From Desulfotignum sp. (GTDB lineage: Bacteria > Desulfobacterota > Desulfobacteria > Desulfobacterales > Desulfobacteraceae): a stretch of 64,000 nucleotides of DNA. Below, in pieces: positions 1 to 10,527 of the stretch; within the stretch, counting starts at the first letter, position 1, and every line of letters starts with the position of its first letter. The notes below the pieces were generated by a model. The model was given only the letters and a program-made list of their open reading frames with translations. It had not been told where the DNA came from and did not search any database. The DNA is taken from the NCBI GenBank assembly GCA_018399285.1, contig JAGYOW010000006.1, forward strand, positions 37,535 to 101,534, in the 5' to 3' direction. The translations under genes were made by a program, and so were the position numbers.

Positions 1-1
1 A

Positions 2-139
2 TTTGAAGATCCCCCGCTCCTGGCAAAAGAGATCCGGAAGCGAGGCGGAGACGAACAGGAGCAGCTGGACTGCTACCGGAAAGTCAGAGATGAGATCCGG
101 GCGTTTGTGGAAAACCTGCCGGATAATGTATTGCAATAA
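2..139 (+). CDS. arsC: C-terminal end of ArsC-like arsenate reductase / LMW phosphatase family (truncated by window start)
   Basis: Frame from nt 2 reads FEDPPLLAKEIRKRGGDEQEQLDCYRKVRDEIRAFVENLPDNVLQ*, typical C-terminus of LMW-PTP-type ArsC; followed by ACR3. Confidence 0.7.
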   Translation, partial: FEDPPLLAKEIRKRGGDEQEQLDCYRKVRDEIRAFVENLPDNVLQ

Positions 140-184
140 AGGCAAAACAATAGAACAATCCTGAAAAAGGAGAAAAAATTACCC

Positions 185-1396
185 ATGAGTTCCCCTGTTG
201 AAAATGATCGAAAAATGACCAATGTGTTTGAGCGGTACCTGACCGTCTGGGTCGGGTTGTGCATTATCGGCGGCATCCTTTTAGGTAAAATCACTCCCGG
301 GCTGGCAAAAGCCCTGGACGGCATGGCCATCACCGTAAACGGGGCCCCCGTGGTATCCATCCCCATTGCCGTGTGCCTGTTTTTCATGATGTATCCCATC
401 ATGGTGAAGATCGATTTCGCCTCGGTCATCCGGGCGGGAAAAAGCGGCAAACCCGTATTCTGGACGCTTTTCATCAACTGGGGCATCAAGCCTTTTACCA
501 TGTATGCCATCTCTGTGTTTTTTCTGGGGGTTGCATTTAAAGGATTTATCGGTGCTGACGCCATGGATCTGGTGAAAATCCCCTTCGGCCTGAACCTGCC
601 GGTGGGAGCCGTCCACGGGGACGGGGTGGTGGTGCTGCACGAAGGGGTGAAGATGCTGCAGATCCCGCTGTGGCGAAGCTATCTGGCCGGATGCATCCTT
701 TTGGGCATCGCGCCTTGTACAGCCATGGTTCTGGTGTGGGGATATCTGTCCCGGGGCAATGACGGGTTGACCCTGGTGATGGTGGCTATCAATTCTTTGA
801 CCATGCTGGTGCTGTACGGAGTGCTGGGCGGATTTCTGCTGGGCGTGGGCAAGCTGCCCATTCCCTGGCAGGCCCTGCTGCTGTCCGTGGGGATCTATGT
901 GGCTTTGCCCCTGGTGGCCGGGTATTTTTCCAGAATCTGGATTATCAGGGCCAAGGGCGAAGCATGGTTTAAGGAAAAATTTTTAAGGGTTCTGACCCCG
1001 GTGACCATTGGGGCCCTGCTGGTGACCCTGGTGCTGTTGTTCAGCTTCAAAGGCGATGTCATCACCGCCAATCCATTGACCATCCTGTGGATCGCGGTTC
1101 CTTTGTTTATCCAGACCATCCTTATTTTTGCCATCGGTTATGCCGGAGCCGTGTTCATGAAATTCACTTATGAAGATGCGGCCCCGGCCGCCATGATCGG
1201 GGCCTCCAACCATTTTGAAGTGGCCATTGCCACATCGGTCATGCTGTTCGGGCTGTCTTCGGGCGCAGCCCTGGCCACGGTGGTGGGGGTGCTGATCGAA
1301 GCGCCGGTGATGCTGATGCTGGTCGGGTTCTTGCAAACGGACCCGTCACTGGTTCAACGGCTGATATGCGATTCACAAGAAAGGCAGGAAACATGA
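185..1396 (+). CDS. acr3: ACR3-family arsenite efflux permease
   Basis: 403 aa, ~10 TM segments, ACR3-like motifs ([26 protein letters not shown]). Confidence 0.9.
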   Translation: MSSPVENDRKMTNVFERYLTVWVGLCIIGGILLGKITPGLAKALDGMAITVNGAPVVSIPIAVCLFFMMYPIMVKIDFASVIRAGKSGKPVFWTLFINWGIKPFTMYAISVFFLGVAFKGFIGADAMDLVKIPFGLNLPVGAVHGDGVVVLHEGVKMLQIPLWRSYLAGCILLGIAPCTAMVLVWGYLSRGNDGLTLVMVAINSLTMLVLYGVLGGFLLGVGKLPIPWQALLLSVGIYVALPLVAGYFSRIWIIRAKGEAWFKEKFLRVLTPVTIGALLVTLVLLFSFKGDVITANPLTILWIAVPLFIQTILIFAIGYAGAVFMKFTYEDAAPAAMIGASNHFEVAIATSVMLFGLSSGAALATVVGVLIEAPVMLMLVGFLQTDPSLVQRLICDSQERQET

Positions 1397-3330
1397 CAGA
1401 TAAACAGCTTTTTTTAAAGATACTGATGCTGGATGCTTCTTCCGGATTTTACAGGCTCAAACGGTATGCAGTGGGGGATTTTTTCGACCCGTGGACCTGG
1501 GCATCCACATGAGTTTCAAGCACAACAGCCTGACCATCGGCGGCGGTCTTCTGGCCGGTTCCATTTTTCCGGGATCGAACCGATGATTTTCTGCGGCATG
1601 TCTCTGCTGGCACGGATTCTATATATCATCCATGGGCGGTGCCGCCCTGGTGTTCGACAATTTGGGGATCAATCAGCTGGTGATTCTGGGCAAAGCCGAC
1701 CGACTGTCTCTTGCTGTATCTCAACCGGAATCACGGAGAGGAGATCGAGGTGGAACTGGTGCCGGTGTTCCCCGATACCATATGGAAAATGGGCCGGGGC
1801 GGGGTTTATGGTGTGATGGAAGCGGCCATGACCCGGTTTTCCGGCCGGTATGAAACCGATCCCAGGGTGCTGGCCACCGGGCCGGCCTCCCGTACACCGA
1901 TTTCGGTGCCATTGCCTCGGCCCCGGTGCGCAAGGGAAAACTGACGCCGGTGGATACCTGGGCCGGCCGGGGCGGGTTCGGATCCAAGCTTTTCCAGGAG
2001 CACGGCATTGTCGGCATCATCTACGGCGGCACCCAGGGACGAGGATTTCTGTGAACGCAAGGTGGCGGATCAATGGTTTGAGGACAAATACACCAGCGCA
2101 TGGGCCGCCAAGGACATCGAGGCCATCACCAAATACCGGTATGATCCGGGGTTGAAACCGGCGGCACTTTCGGGGTGAACTATGCCACCATGTCCGGCAA
2201 TAATCCTTCGGCGTTCAACTACCGCACGATTTACTGGCGCGAAGATGAACGAAAAACCTTTCACCAGAAATTTATCCGGGACCATTACCTGACACAGTTC
2301 AACGAGGAAACGATCCAGAAAACAGCAGAAAACTCCGGTGGCGAACCCTGTGCGGCCGTGTGCAAGAAAATGAACGGAATCTACAAAAAGATTATGAACC
2401 CTATCAGGCATTAGGCCTTTGTGCGGCATCTTTGATCATGGGCCGCGGAAATGCTGGCCGGCCATGCCGATATGCTGGGATTTGATGCCATTGGCCGCAG
2501 GCGGAATCCTGGTCACTCATGGACTGTCTGATGAGGCATTGCTGGCCCCGGACGATATCGAGCGCTCCATGAAGCCGAAATGGGATTTCCAGGACTTTGA
2601 TGCGGTTGAAGATTCCTGCACAATGCAGAACTTGGAAAGCGTCTGGATGAAATGGTCCGGCCGACGGGAAGATCCTCGGTGGTACAGAAATCAATGTGGC
2701 CCAAGTAAAAGAAAAAGGCACACCCGTCATGGACCGGTTCGTTCACACGGCATTTGCCCGCCAGGGCTGGGATGGTTCCCAACCAGTACTGGACTTCGGG
2801 GTGCTGGCCCCCAGCGGTCATCATGGGCAAATACTGCTGCACTATGGCAATAATTTCATGGCACCGGGCATTAAAAAGTGTTGAAACGCCCATCGCATGC
2901 TTCAGGAACTGATGCTGACAATCTCGGAATATGCCGGTTTCACCGGCCTGGGCCGAAGACCTGATGCCTGACATCATTGAAAATCTACGGGTTGGAAAGA
3001 CCGGTTTCTTGCGTCCATAAGCCTGACCGCCGGCCGTATCACCAGCCGCAATGCCTCGGTATTCTGGGAATCGGAACGGAATATCGACATGGTCCATACC
3101 TTCTTGAAAAACAAACAACAACTGGATAATATACAGGATCCTGATCTGACCACTGGCTGATCTGTTTGACAAAGATAAAACACCGCCGCATTTGAATTCT
3201 GGTATGAGATGCACAAAGGCACCCATGAAACCCTTCTTGATTTTCTCGGTCTGATGGGATGATGTTCACTTCCCTGACCGGCTGATCCAAAAACATATCA
3301 TTGGCTGAAAGTATTGAACCGTGAGAACAC
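1394..3330 (+). pseudogene. Aldehyde:ferredoxin oxidoreductase (AOR family), multiply frameshifted
   Basis: Frame-hopping translation gives TPVDTWAGRGGFGSKLFQEHGIVGIIYGGT, NPSAFNYRTIYWREDERKTFHQKF, YEPYQALGPLCGIFD; several 1-nt frame changes. Confidence 0.75.
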
Positions 3331-3371
3331 ATAACTGCAGCACCCGCAAGGCGATCCCTGATTCCCGGAAA

Positions 3372-4326
3372 ATGAGACCGTTACCTTGATTGTGGTGATC
3401 ATCACCCTGATCACCATGATAGTGAAATTGTTGCCGGCCTTATCAGCGGCTCCATGGCGCTTCTGTCCGACGTATTCACATGGGCACCCATGCCCTGGCC
3501 CTGTTTATCACTCTTGCCGCATATATATTTGCCAGAAAAACAGATGGACAATCCATCCTTTTGTTTCGGTACCGGAAAGGTCGGCGTGCTGGGCGGATAC
3601 ACCAACGCAATATTCTCCTTGATTGCAGCAGTTGCTATGGCGTTTGAATCCATTGAACGTCTGATCAATCCGGTCCATGATCCTGTTCAATCCAGGCCAT
3701 TGTCGTTGCCGTGATCGGCCTGATCGTCAATATTGTTTCCGCCATCATCCTGGGCCACGGGGGTTCGAACCACAGCCATGATCACGACCCTCTTCGATCA
3801 CATGATGATCATTCAGACCTCACCCAAAGCCATCAACACCTGGTCATGAGTGACCATAAATTTCAAGGCCGCGTATCTCCATGTCATTACAGATGCTTTG
3901 ACCAGTGTTCTGGCTATATTTGCCCTGCTGGCAGCCAAATTTTTCGGATCTGGTTCGGGCAGATCCCCTGGTGGGGATCTTAGCGCCATTGTGGTGACAA
4001 GATGGGCCATCGGTCTTTGAAATAGACCAGCAGCGTTCTTCTGGAATAACCAGATACATCAGAGACGGTCACCTGGCTGCGGGAATTGATCGAATCCGAC
4101 ACTAATATCCATTGAAGACCTGCATATCTGGCAGATTTCAGAAAACGAACAGTCCCTTATTATTGAGCCTGAATTTTCAGATAAAGACCCGTCCTTTACC
4201 ACAATCTTGTGAAAAAGGCGGGTCATTTTGATCACATCACTGTTGAAATTATAAGCCCCATCCGGATTCCTGAAATCTGGATGACCATGCCTGAAACTCA
4301 GACGGTGATCAGCAGTTCAAGCGGAT
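3372..4326 (+). pseudogene. Cation diffusion facilitator, DmeF-like, frameshifted
   Basis: Frame-hopped ...GSMALLSD..., His-rich loop NHSHDHDPLRSHDDHSD, AAYLHVITDALTSVLAIFALLAAKFFG, IEDLHIWQIS. Confidence 0.75.
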
Positions 4327-4479
4327 GAAGCACCTGCCGGAAAACACGTGCGCAAGCTGCATGCGGCAGGGACAGGCAGTCCCTTCCATGTGTTCCCGGC
4401 ACACCTCGCATCCGGAACGGCCAGCGCATTTTTTGAAGATTTCCAGAACCAGGGAAGTGAAATCAGCTGCCGTTCCCAT

Positions 4480-4935
4480 CACCCGCCCCGGTTTTCTTCA
4501 ACGAACACCAACCCGGCCAGCGTCAAAGAGAAGATCAGGAAACAATATCCCGTGCCAGGGTCAGCACGGAGATGGGCTTTCATTCAGGCTAGTGGAAAAA
4601 CACCCGCAGCTGGATATCCAGGGGCCCCGGGCCAGGTTGAAGAATGTCAGTCCCACAAATAAGGGCTATCAGCACGGCAGCCAGGGCCGATGCCCCGGCC
4701 ATCCACCGGTTGATCAGCAGACAGGCGCCCAGGCTCAATTCCAGCCAGGGCAGTATCAGGGCGACAGTTCACGATATCCGGGCAGCACCTGGTAGTTGTA
4801 GACGGCCTCGGCAAACAGGTCCGGGTGGATGATTTTGTCGATGCTGGCATAGATAAACACACCGGCTATGACCAGCCGGGTAAAATGATACCCTATAATG
4901 AGTGCAACGTTTTTTGATTGTTTTTTTTTGGGCAT
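4480..4935 (-). pseudogene. MauE/DoxX-like membrane protein, frameshifted
   Basis: Reverse strand: YHFTRLVIAGVFIYASIDKIIHPDLFAEAVYNYQVLPGYRELSPYTALAGIE..., TLARDIV..., multiple frame changes. Confidence 0.6.
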
Positions 4936-4957
4936 GGCACCTCCGAAAGATCAGGAT

Positions 4958-5457
4958 GAGGGGGTGGTAACGGGCAGATTGTGTTCCTTCCACAGGGTCC
5001 AGCCGTTGACCAGCACCTTGACCCGGGTGAACCCCAAGTCCTTGAGAAACAGTGCCAGGTCATGGCCTTAGAAACAGATTTCCCTGTCGTAGTAAGTGAT
5101 GACCATGGCTTCCGGGTCCAGGGTCATGATGACGGTTTCAAAATAGTTGTCCATCTCATGCCAGGGCAGATTGACAGCGCCCTGATGTGTCCCTTTTCAT
5201 ACTCGGCAGGTGTCCGGGCATCCAGAAACTGCGGCATTGTCTGCAAACAGGGTTGCCGCATCTTCCAGAGAAATGGGCAGGGTGCCCCCGTCTTCTGTCA
5301 CCAGTTTATCCGCCATGGACCAGGTTTCACAAAAGGGATGCTGTCCGGCCGGATGAGGCTGACAGCCGCACCCAGTGCTGCGGATATCAGCAGGATGAAA
5401 ACAGCTTGGCGGACAGAGCCTGTGAGATGTTGGCCGGTACGTGAAGATACTGTCATG
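4958..5457 (-). pseudogene. Rhodanese-domain protein with N-terminal TM, frameshifted / in-frame TAA
   Basis: LDARTPAEYEKGHI.GA.NLPWHEMD ... DLALFLKDLGFTRVKVLVNGWTLWKE across frames. Confidence 0.65.
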
Positions 5458-5481
5458 GGGTCGAGTTCCTTTGGTCTATAA

Positions 5482-6196
5482 GGGTTGCAGGGCCGAAAAA
5501 AGGGATTGGGCAATGAAATACAGGCCCAGCAGCATGATGGTGGCACCGGCCAGTTTTCTGAACCACATGCCGGCCCCGCTCCAGGCGCTGCTTTCCAGCA
5601 GTTTTTCACCAGGGCGGTGGAACTGCCGGCAAATCACGATGGGCAGGCAGTGGCCGATACCGAACACGATGATGAGGATGATGCCGGTCATCACTTTTTC
5701 CCTGGATGGTGATCAACGCCAGAATAGGGGCGATGAATCCGAAGGTGCAGGAACCGGACAACACCCCGTAGGCCAGCCCCAGCACAAAGGCCCCGGTCAT
5801 GCCTTTGAGTTTCAGGTATAGCCCCCTGACAACGAACATTTTTCAACCCCGAGCATACCCAGGGCCACCCAGACCAGAATGGCGCCCACCAGTATCTGCC
5901 AAAAGTTTCCCACATCCCCCCAGCATCCGGCCCAAAGGGCGCAGATGATGCCGATAAGCGCCATGGTGATAAACAGGCCGAAAGTGAAAAAGCGCGGAAT
6001 AGATGCCGGCCTGGCGGGGTGGACCGCTTTTTTCCTGGCCCCCACGCATCCCCTACGATCAACGGATGGAGGCCAAATGACAGGCTGAACAACACACCGA
6101 TCATGCCCCACAAAAATGATCCCAATTGCAGCGGCACGATGCCGCCGGTCATCCACTGGTTCACGGTCAGAAAACAGAATCAAGCATCATACGTTC
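5482..6196 (-). pseudogene. CcdA/DsbD-type cytochrome c biogenesis transmembrane protein, frameshifted
   Basis: GMTGAFVLGLAYGVLSGSCTFGFIAPILALITIQGK and FGIGHCLPIVI in different reverse frames. Confidence 0.75.
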
Positions 6197-6199
6197 CTT

Positions 6200-6650
6200 G
6201 TCAATCTGAAAGGGCGGGTTTTTCAACCCCCATGCGGGTTAATTCGTTCCACAATGGCATCTTCACTCATGAATCCCTGGCGGCGGTAACCTTTGCCTTC
6301 AGTGTCAAAAAACCTGGGTGGAATGGCCCTGATCCCGAACCGGGGGCCTGGTCCCGGTGTTTCCATACATCGATGAACGCGATCACGGCCCGGTCCCGGT
6401 AGGCTGCCTCCAGTTTGGTGATCGGGGCCATCATTCGCAGGGCACACATTCGGTGGCTCCCCAGATCGATCACTATGGTGACCCTGCCCTTACCGGCAGG
6501 TCATTGAACTGGAGAACGAACCCTCATAGTCTGAGGTATCCACGGGTTGATCTGTTGTTGCAGGACTTTTTTTGAACTGGGTGTTCACCAGAATGAATAC
6601 GGCAATCAGGCAAACCCGACCAGAATGAGAATACGCACATTTTCACTGGG
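6200..6650 (-). pseudogene. Membrane-anchored thioredoxin-like protein, frameshifted
   Basis: ITKLEAAYRDRAVIAFIDVWKHRDQAPRFGIRAIPTQVFFDTEGKEVYRRQGFM reconstructed across frames; upstream TM and CVPC-like motif. Confidence 0.65.
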
Positions 6651-7186
6651 CCACCCCAATTTTTCCAGGATGGGCTGCATCATGTCACAGGGAACACATC
6701 CGGTGGCACCGTACCCACCAGGTGGGTTTTCCGAAGAGTCTGGCTTTGTCCACCGGGTTGTCGGTCATCTTTTTGTACTGGGCATCCACCCATGTGTCAT
6801 CGATGCGGATCTTGGGTGGCGCTGCCCCAGATCATGAATGTGTAGGTCCGGACCGCGATCTGTTGTTTGTTTTTCAGCAGAAATTGTTTGATACTGTCTG
6901 ACACCTGATCAAAGGGCATGCCCCCGACCATCTCCTTGTTTTCATCATAAAAGGTTTTTGCCTCTTTTGTCGGAAACCAGAAACGCGGCAATCTGTCTTC
7001 GGGTCACATTGTTGCCGTCTGCCATGCCGTTTTTTTCATCTCATCTTCCAGAATCAGGGTGAGGATCTCCTGTTCCGCCAGAAAGATGAGGTTGTTTTCC
7101 AGCTGGTCTTTCAATCCCGGATCATGCTGATCCAGGGTTTGGGCCATCCGGTGTTTCATACAGATGGGTCGGGTCATCACGGGCAT
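6650..7186 (-). pseudogene. Thioredoxin-fold protein with N-terminal SurA-like region, frameshifted
   Basis: QENLIFLAEQEILTLILEDEMKK / YDENKEMVGGMPFDQVSDSIKQFLLKNKQQ then reconstructed PTLVEYGATGCVPCDMMQPILEKLG. Confidence 0.5.
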
Positions 7187-7222
7187 GTCCTTATTAAGGT
7201 TGCGTGTTTTTTATTGTCTGCC

Positions 7223-7456
7223 TTATTGGGTCAGCCAGGATTTGACATCCTCTTTTTTGGGGATTTTGCCCACGCATTTGACATCCCCGTCAATGACCAC
7301 GGCCGGGGTGCCGAAAACGCCGTATCCGGCAATTTCCATGACACCGGTCACCTTTTCCACAGTGGCTTCCACCCCGGTTTCAGCCACGGCTTCGGTCACG
7401 ATTTTTCCGGTTTGTTCGCATTTGGGGCATCCAGGGCCCAGTATTTTGATTTCCAT
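7223..7456 (-). CDS. Small thioredoxin-like protein (TM0996/MTH895 glutaredoxin-like family)
   Basis: MEIKILGPGCPKCEQTGKIVTEAVAETG..., CPKC active site, FGTPAVVIDG. Confidence 0.9.
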   Translation of the reverse strand: MEIKILGPGCPKCEQTGKIVTEAVAETGVEATVEKVTGVMEIAGYGVFGTPAVVIDGDVKCVGKIPKKEDVKSWLTQ

Positions 7457-7491
7457 GATGTGACTCCTTTAAATGTATGTTTGGGGTTGCA

Positions 7492-8664
7492 CTATACGAT
7501 AAACGTACCATAAATCATACCGGCGATGGTGGACATCACAATGATGATGGCACAGAACACCGCTGTTTTTTTCACGCCCATGACCCCGCCGATCACCAGC
7601 ATGTTGGGCAGAGACAGGGCTGGTCCTGCCAGCAACAGGGCCAGCGCAGGGCCCTTGCCCATGCCGGCACCTAACAGCCCCTGGAGGATGGGCACTTCGG
7701 TCAAAGTGGCAAAGTACATGAACGCCCCGGCCACCGAGGCAAACAGGTTGGCCCACAGCGAGTTGCCCCCCAGCAGGGTCTGGATGTACTGCTCGGGGAT
7801 CAATGCAGAGTGTCCGGGCCGGCCCAGGAGAAATCCCGCCACGATCACACCGCCGAACAGCAGCGGAAAGATCTGTTTCATGAACCCCCAGGTGGCGTCG
7901 ATCCAGGACACGCACTCATCTTTGGTGAACCAGGCTTTGAGCATCCAGCCCAGAGCAATTAAAAGAAAAATGGTGATAACCCATTTGGCGGCAAAGATGG
8001 CCGGCCAGAGACCTGTGGCGTCCGGGGCCGGTTTGGCAAATGCGGCAAAAACAAGGATCAGCACCATGGTCAGAATATAGATGCTGTCCTGGAAAAGGGT
8101 CCGGCCTGTGTCATCTTCATCCGGCACATAGATCTGGCCTCCGGTTCTGGCCATGTCGTCTTTTCTGAAGATCACCGACATCAGCAACCCCGTGATGACT
8201 GCAAAAATAATGGCACCAATGGCCCGGGCCAGGCCCAGCTGCCATCCCAGGATTTTGGCGGTCATGGTGATGGCCAGCACATTGATGGCCGGACCGGAGT
8301 ATAAAAATGCCGTGGCCGGGCCGATGCCGGCCCCCCGGGTGTAGATCCCGGCAAACAGCGGCAGCACCGTGCAGGAGCAGACCGCCAGGATGGTGCCGGA
8401 CACCGATGCCACGGAATAGGACAGAATTTTATTGGCCTGATTGCCGAAATACTTGAGCATGGATGCCTGGGACACGAATACGGCAATGGCACCGGCGATG
8501 AAAAACGCCGGAATCAGGCAGGTCAGTACATGTTCCCTGGCATATTCCTGGAGCATCATGAACGCCTCCAGCCCGGACTGCCGGATCACCGGATGTGCCC
8601 AGGGGATGAAATAGGCCATGAGAAACAAAGCCACTAGAATGAGCAGTTTGGTTTTTTCTTTCAT
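7492..8664 (-). CDS. Permease (ArsP / DUF318 family)
   Basis: 390 aa, multiple TM, CSCTVLPLFAGIYTRGAGIGPATAFLYSGPAINVLA motif. Confidence 0.9.
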   Translation of the reverse strand: MKEKTKLLILVALFLMAYFIPWAHPVIRQSGLEAFMMLQEYAREHVLTCLIPAFFIAGAIAVFVSQASMLKYFGNQANKILSYSVASVSGTILAVCSCTVLPLFAGIYTRGAGIGPATAFLYSGPAINVLAITMTAKILGWQLGLARAIGAIIFAVITGLLMSVIFRKDDMARTGGQIYVPDEDDTGRTLFQDSIYILTMVLILVFAAFAKPAPDATGLWPAIFAAKWVITIFLLIALGWMLKAWFTKDECVSWIDATWGFMKQIFPLLFGGVIVAGFLLGRPGHSALIPEQYIQTLLGGNSLWANLFASVAGAFMYFATLTEVPILQGLLGAGMGKGPALALLLAGPALSLPNMLVIGGVMGVKKTAVFCAIIIVMSTIAGMIYGTFIV

Positions 8665-8689
8665 TATGGAAAACTCCTTTATGGAACCG

Positions 8690-9037
8690 TCAGTTCCGGT
8701 TCAAAATGACATTCCGGTCAATGGCAGGCAGGAGCCGGACCAGCTCTTTTATGTCGGATTCATCCTCCAGCCAGTGGTGAAGATGGCTGATCAGGCTGGC
8801 GGCAAACGGGCTCTGGGTGCCGTCCGCCAGTTGATAGTTCACCCACAGCCCGTTTTTCTGATAGGTGATCAGGCCGGCATCCTCCAGGATTTTCAAATGT
8901 TTGCTGGTGGTGGACTGGGCTTTGTCCAGGGCGGTCTGGATTTCACACACGCACATGGTTTTGTGCTGAAGCATTTTCATGATTTTCACCCGGGCCGGAT
9001 CAGACAGGGCTTTCATCACTTTGATAAACTCTTTCAT
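8690..9037 (-). CDS. arsR: ArsR-family transcriptional regulator
   Basis: ALSDPARVKIMKMLQHKTMCVCEIQTALDKAQSTTSKHLKILEDAGLI; CVC metal-site motif in HTH. Confidence 0.95.
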   Translation of the reverse strand: MKEFIKVMKALSDPARVKIMKMLQHKTMCVCEIQTALDKAQSTTSKHLKILEDAGLITYQKNGLWVNYQLADGTQSPFAASLISHLHHWLEDESDIKELVRLLPAIDRNVILNRN

Positions 9038-9131
9038 GGTCCCCGCTCCTATAAATCGTTAAAACGGAATATATAGTTACATAAACCGGTTGTCAACCTC
9101 CGGAATAAAAAAATGCACCATATCCAAAAAA

Positions 9132-9158
9132 AAGCAGCAGGCGATGTACCTGCTGCTT
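9132..9158 (-). terminator. Rho-independent terminator for the DUF1573 gene
   Basis: AAGCAGCAGG-cgatgta-CCTGCTGCTT followed on the minus strand by a T-run. Confidence 0.75.
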
Positions 9159-9184
9159 AAAATTCTGCTTGTTTTTATCTGCGC

Positions 9185-9916
9185 TCAGGGCTGGATATAT
9201 CCAGCCACCCGGATTTTGATGGTACGTTTGGGATCGAGATCGGTTTCTATTTCAATGATGTCAAAGTACCGGCCGGCAGTGCTTTTTTTGTTGTGAACCG
9301 TCAACACAAAATAACTGTCCGGCGGGCTTCCCTGTTTTTCGATGGTAAAGTCGATATCCCGGCCGTTTCTGGCGGATGCATTTACAATGTTGAAATCGGG
9401 AAAGGCCGCTGGGACGATTTTCATCTCAGCCGAAATGGTGTCGCCGGGTTTACCTCTCAGACTGATCATTTGAGGCGTAAGACGGGCGACAGGCCGGACT
9501 TCGCCGGACAGAGACACTGTAATGACCTTGTTCTCAGGATCGTTGGTGTGGATTTTGATCACCTCTTTGACCATTCGGCCGCCATAGCCCTGTGTGGCAA
9601 AGGATGCATTTAATTTTCCTTCTTCCCCCGGAAGAAGGTGCCGCGCGCTGGTGGCTGCGGTGCACCCTCAGCCGGTCTGGACTTTGAGGATTTCCAGCAA
9701 AGCGTTTCCGGAATTGACCAGCGTGAACTCATGGGTGACCACATCGCCTTCAATGGCCGGATCAAATTCATAACTGGGGTCTGGGAGGGTGATGCGGGGG
9801 GTGCCCTGGGTGCTGGATGAAGAGGTCCCGGTGTCGGCAGACAGGGGCAGTATCCACAGGAAACTCAGCATCAGCAGGAAAAACCGTTTTTTCATTAATA
9901 ATTCCTTTAAATTCAT
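9185..9916 (-). CDS. DUF1573-domain exported protein, candidate selenoprotein (in-frame UGA at complement 9668-9670)
   Basis: ORFs 9668-9916 and 9185-9574 are in the same frame; translation through TGA gives ...LLEILKVQTG-U-GCTAATSARHLLPGEEGKLNASFATQGYGGRMVKEVIKIHTNDPE...; U at the first Cys of the DUF1573 CGC motif. Confidence 0.75.
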
Positions 9917-10119
9917 GATATATCTTGAAAATGGAATATAGATTTAAAGACCCAGCGTCAACCCATTTCTGGAGCCAGCCATGGCGGCACCTTATCGGCA
10001 TTGTCTTTCTTTGGCGCGTACAAGGTATAAAATCTTCAAACGTGTATGCTTATTCTGATGCTATTTTGCGGCCGAATCTAAAGGCCAGGTCGCAATCCAG
10101 CGGGAACACCTTCTTTGTG

Positions 10120-10520
10120 GCGCTTTATTTTTCTTCCTTATCAAACATTTCATGTTCGTATTTTGGTAATAGAGACATCCATTTTTTTCGGGCGGCCCAG
10201 GCCGCTATTCCCTGGATGATCTTGACCAGGCCCCGCTTCTTTCCTTCTACATCAAACTCCCTGCAGAAAATCCGTTCCCAGGTGCCGAAATCCAGTTTTC
10301 CGTCAGTGACGTCGATCACACTTTCCGGCCCATGATCTGCCGCTTCATGGGCATCAGCATTGTGTTCCTCCACATTGTGCCGGTACTGGGACACCGGTTC
10401 AGGGAGCCAGTTTTTCCAGCCACAGGTCATAGTCATGGTGCAGTGCGGGTCAGTCATCGTTGATGAACACTGAAGCGGTTATGTGCATGGCGTTTACCAA
10501 ATAAAATGTGTATGATTTCT
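10120..10520 (-). pseudogene. YjbQ/UPF0047 family protein, one frameshift near 10450-10490
   Basis: NAMHITASVFINDD / CTMTMT..YRHNVEEHNADAHEAADHGPESVIDVTDGKLDFGTWERIFCREFD. Confidence 0.7.
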
Positions 10521-10527
10521 CGATGGA

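Noticed and set aside
4325-4795. 156-aa plus ORF
   Set aside because: Overlaps the reverse-strand MauE/DoxX-like sequence, which has recognisable protein features.
5067-5069. In-frame TAA in rhodanese gene (EICF*GHDLALFL) as recoding
   Set aside because: TAA is not a known recoded codon in this context; likely nonsense change or error in an indel-rich region.
7004-7006. In-frame TGA between minus ORFs 7004-7186 and 6797-6991 as another Sec codon
   Set aside because: The adjacent frame reads a better sequence (NNVTRRQIAAFLVSDK), so two compensating indels explain it; it sits in the indel-rich patch and no Cys motif is present at the site.
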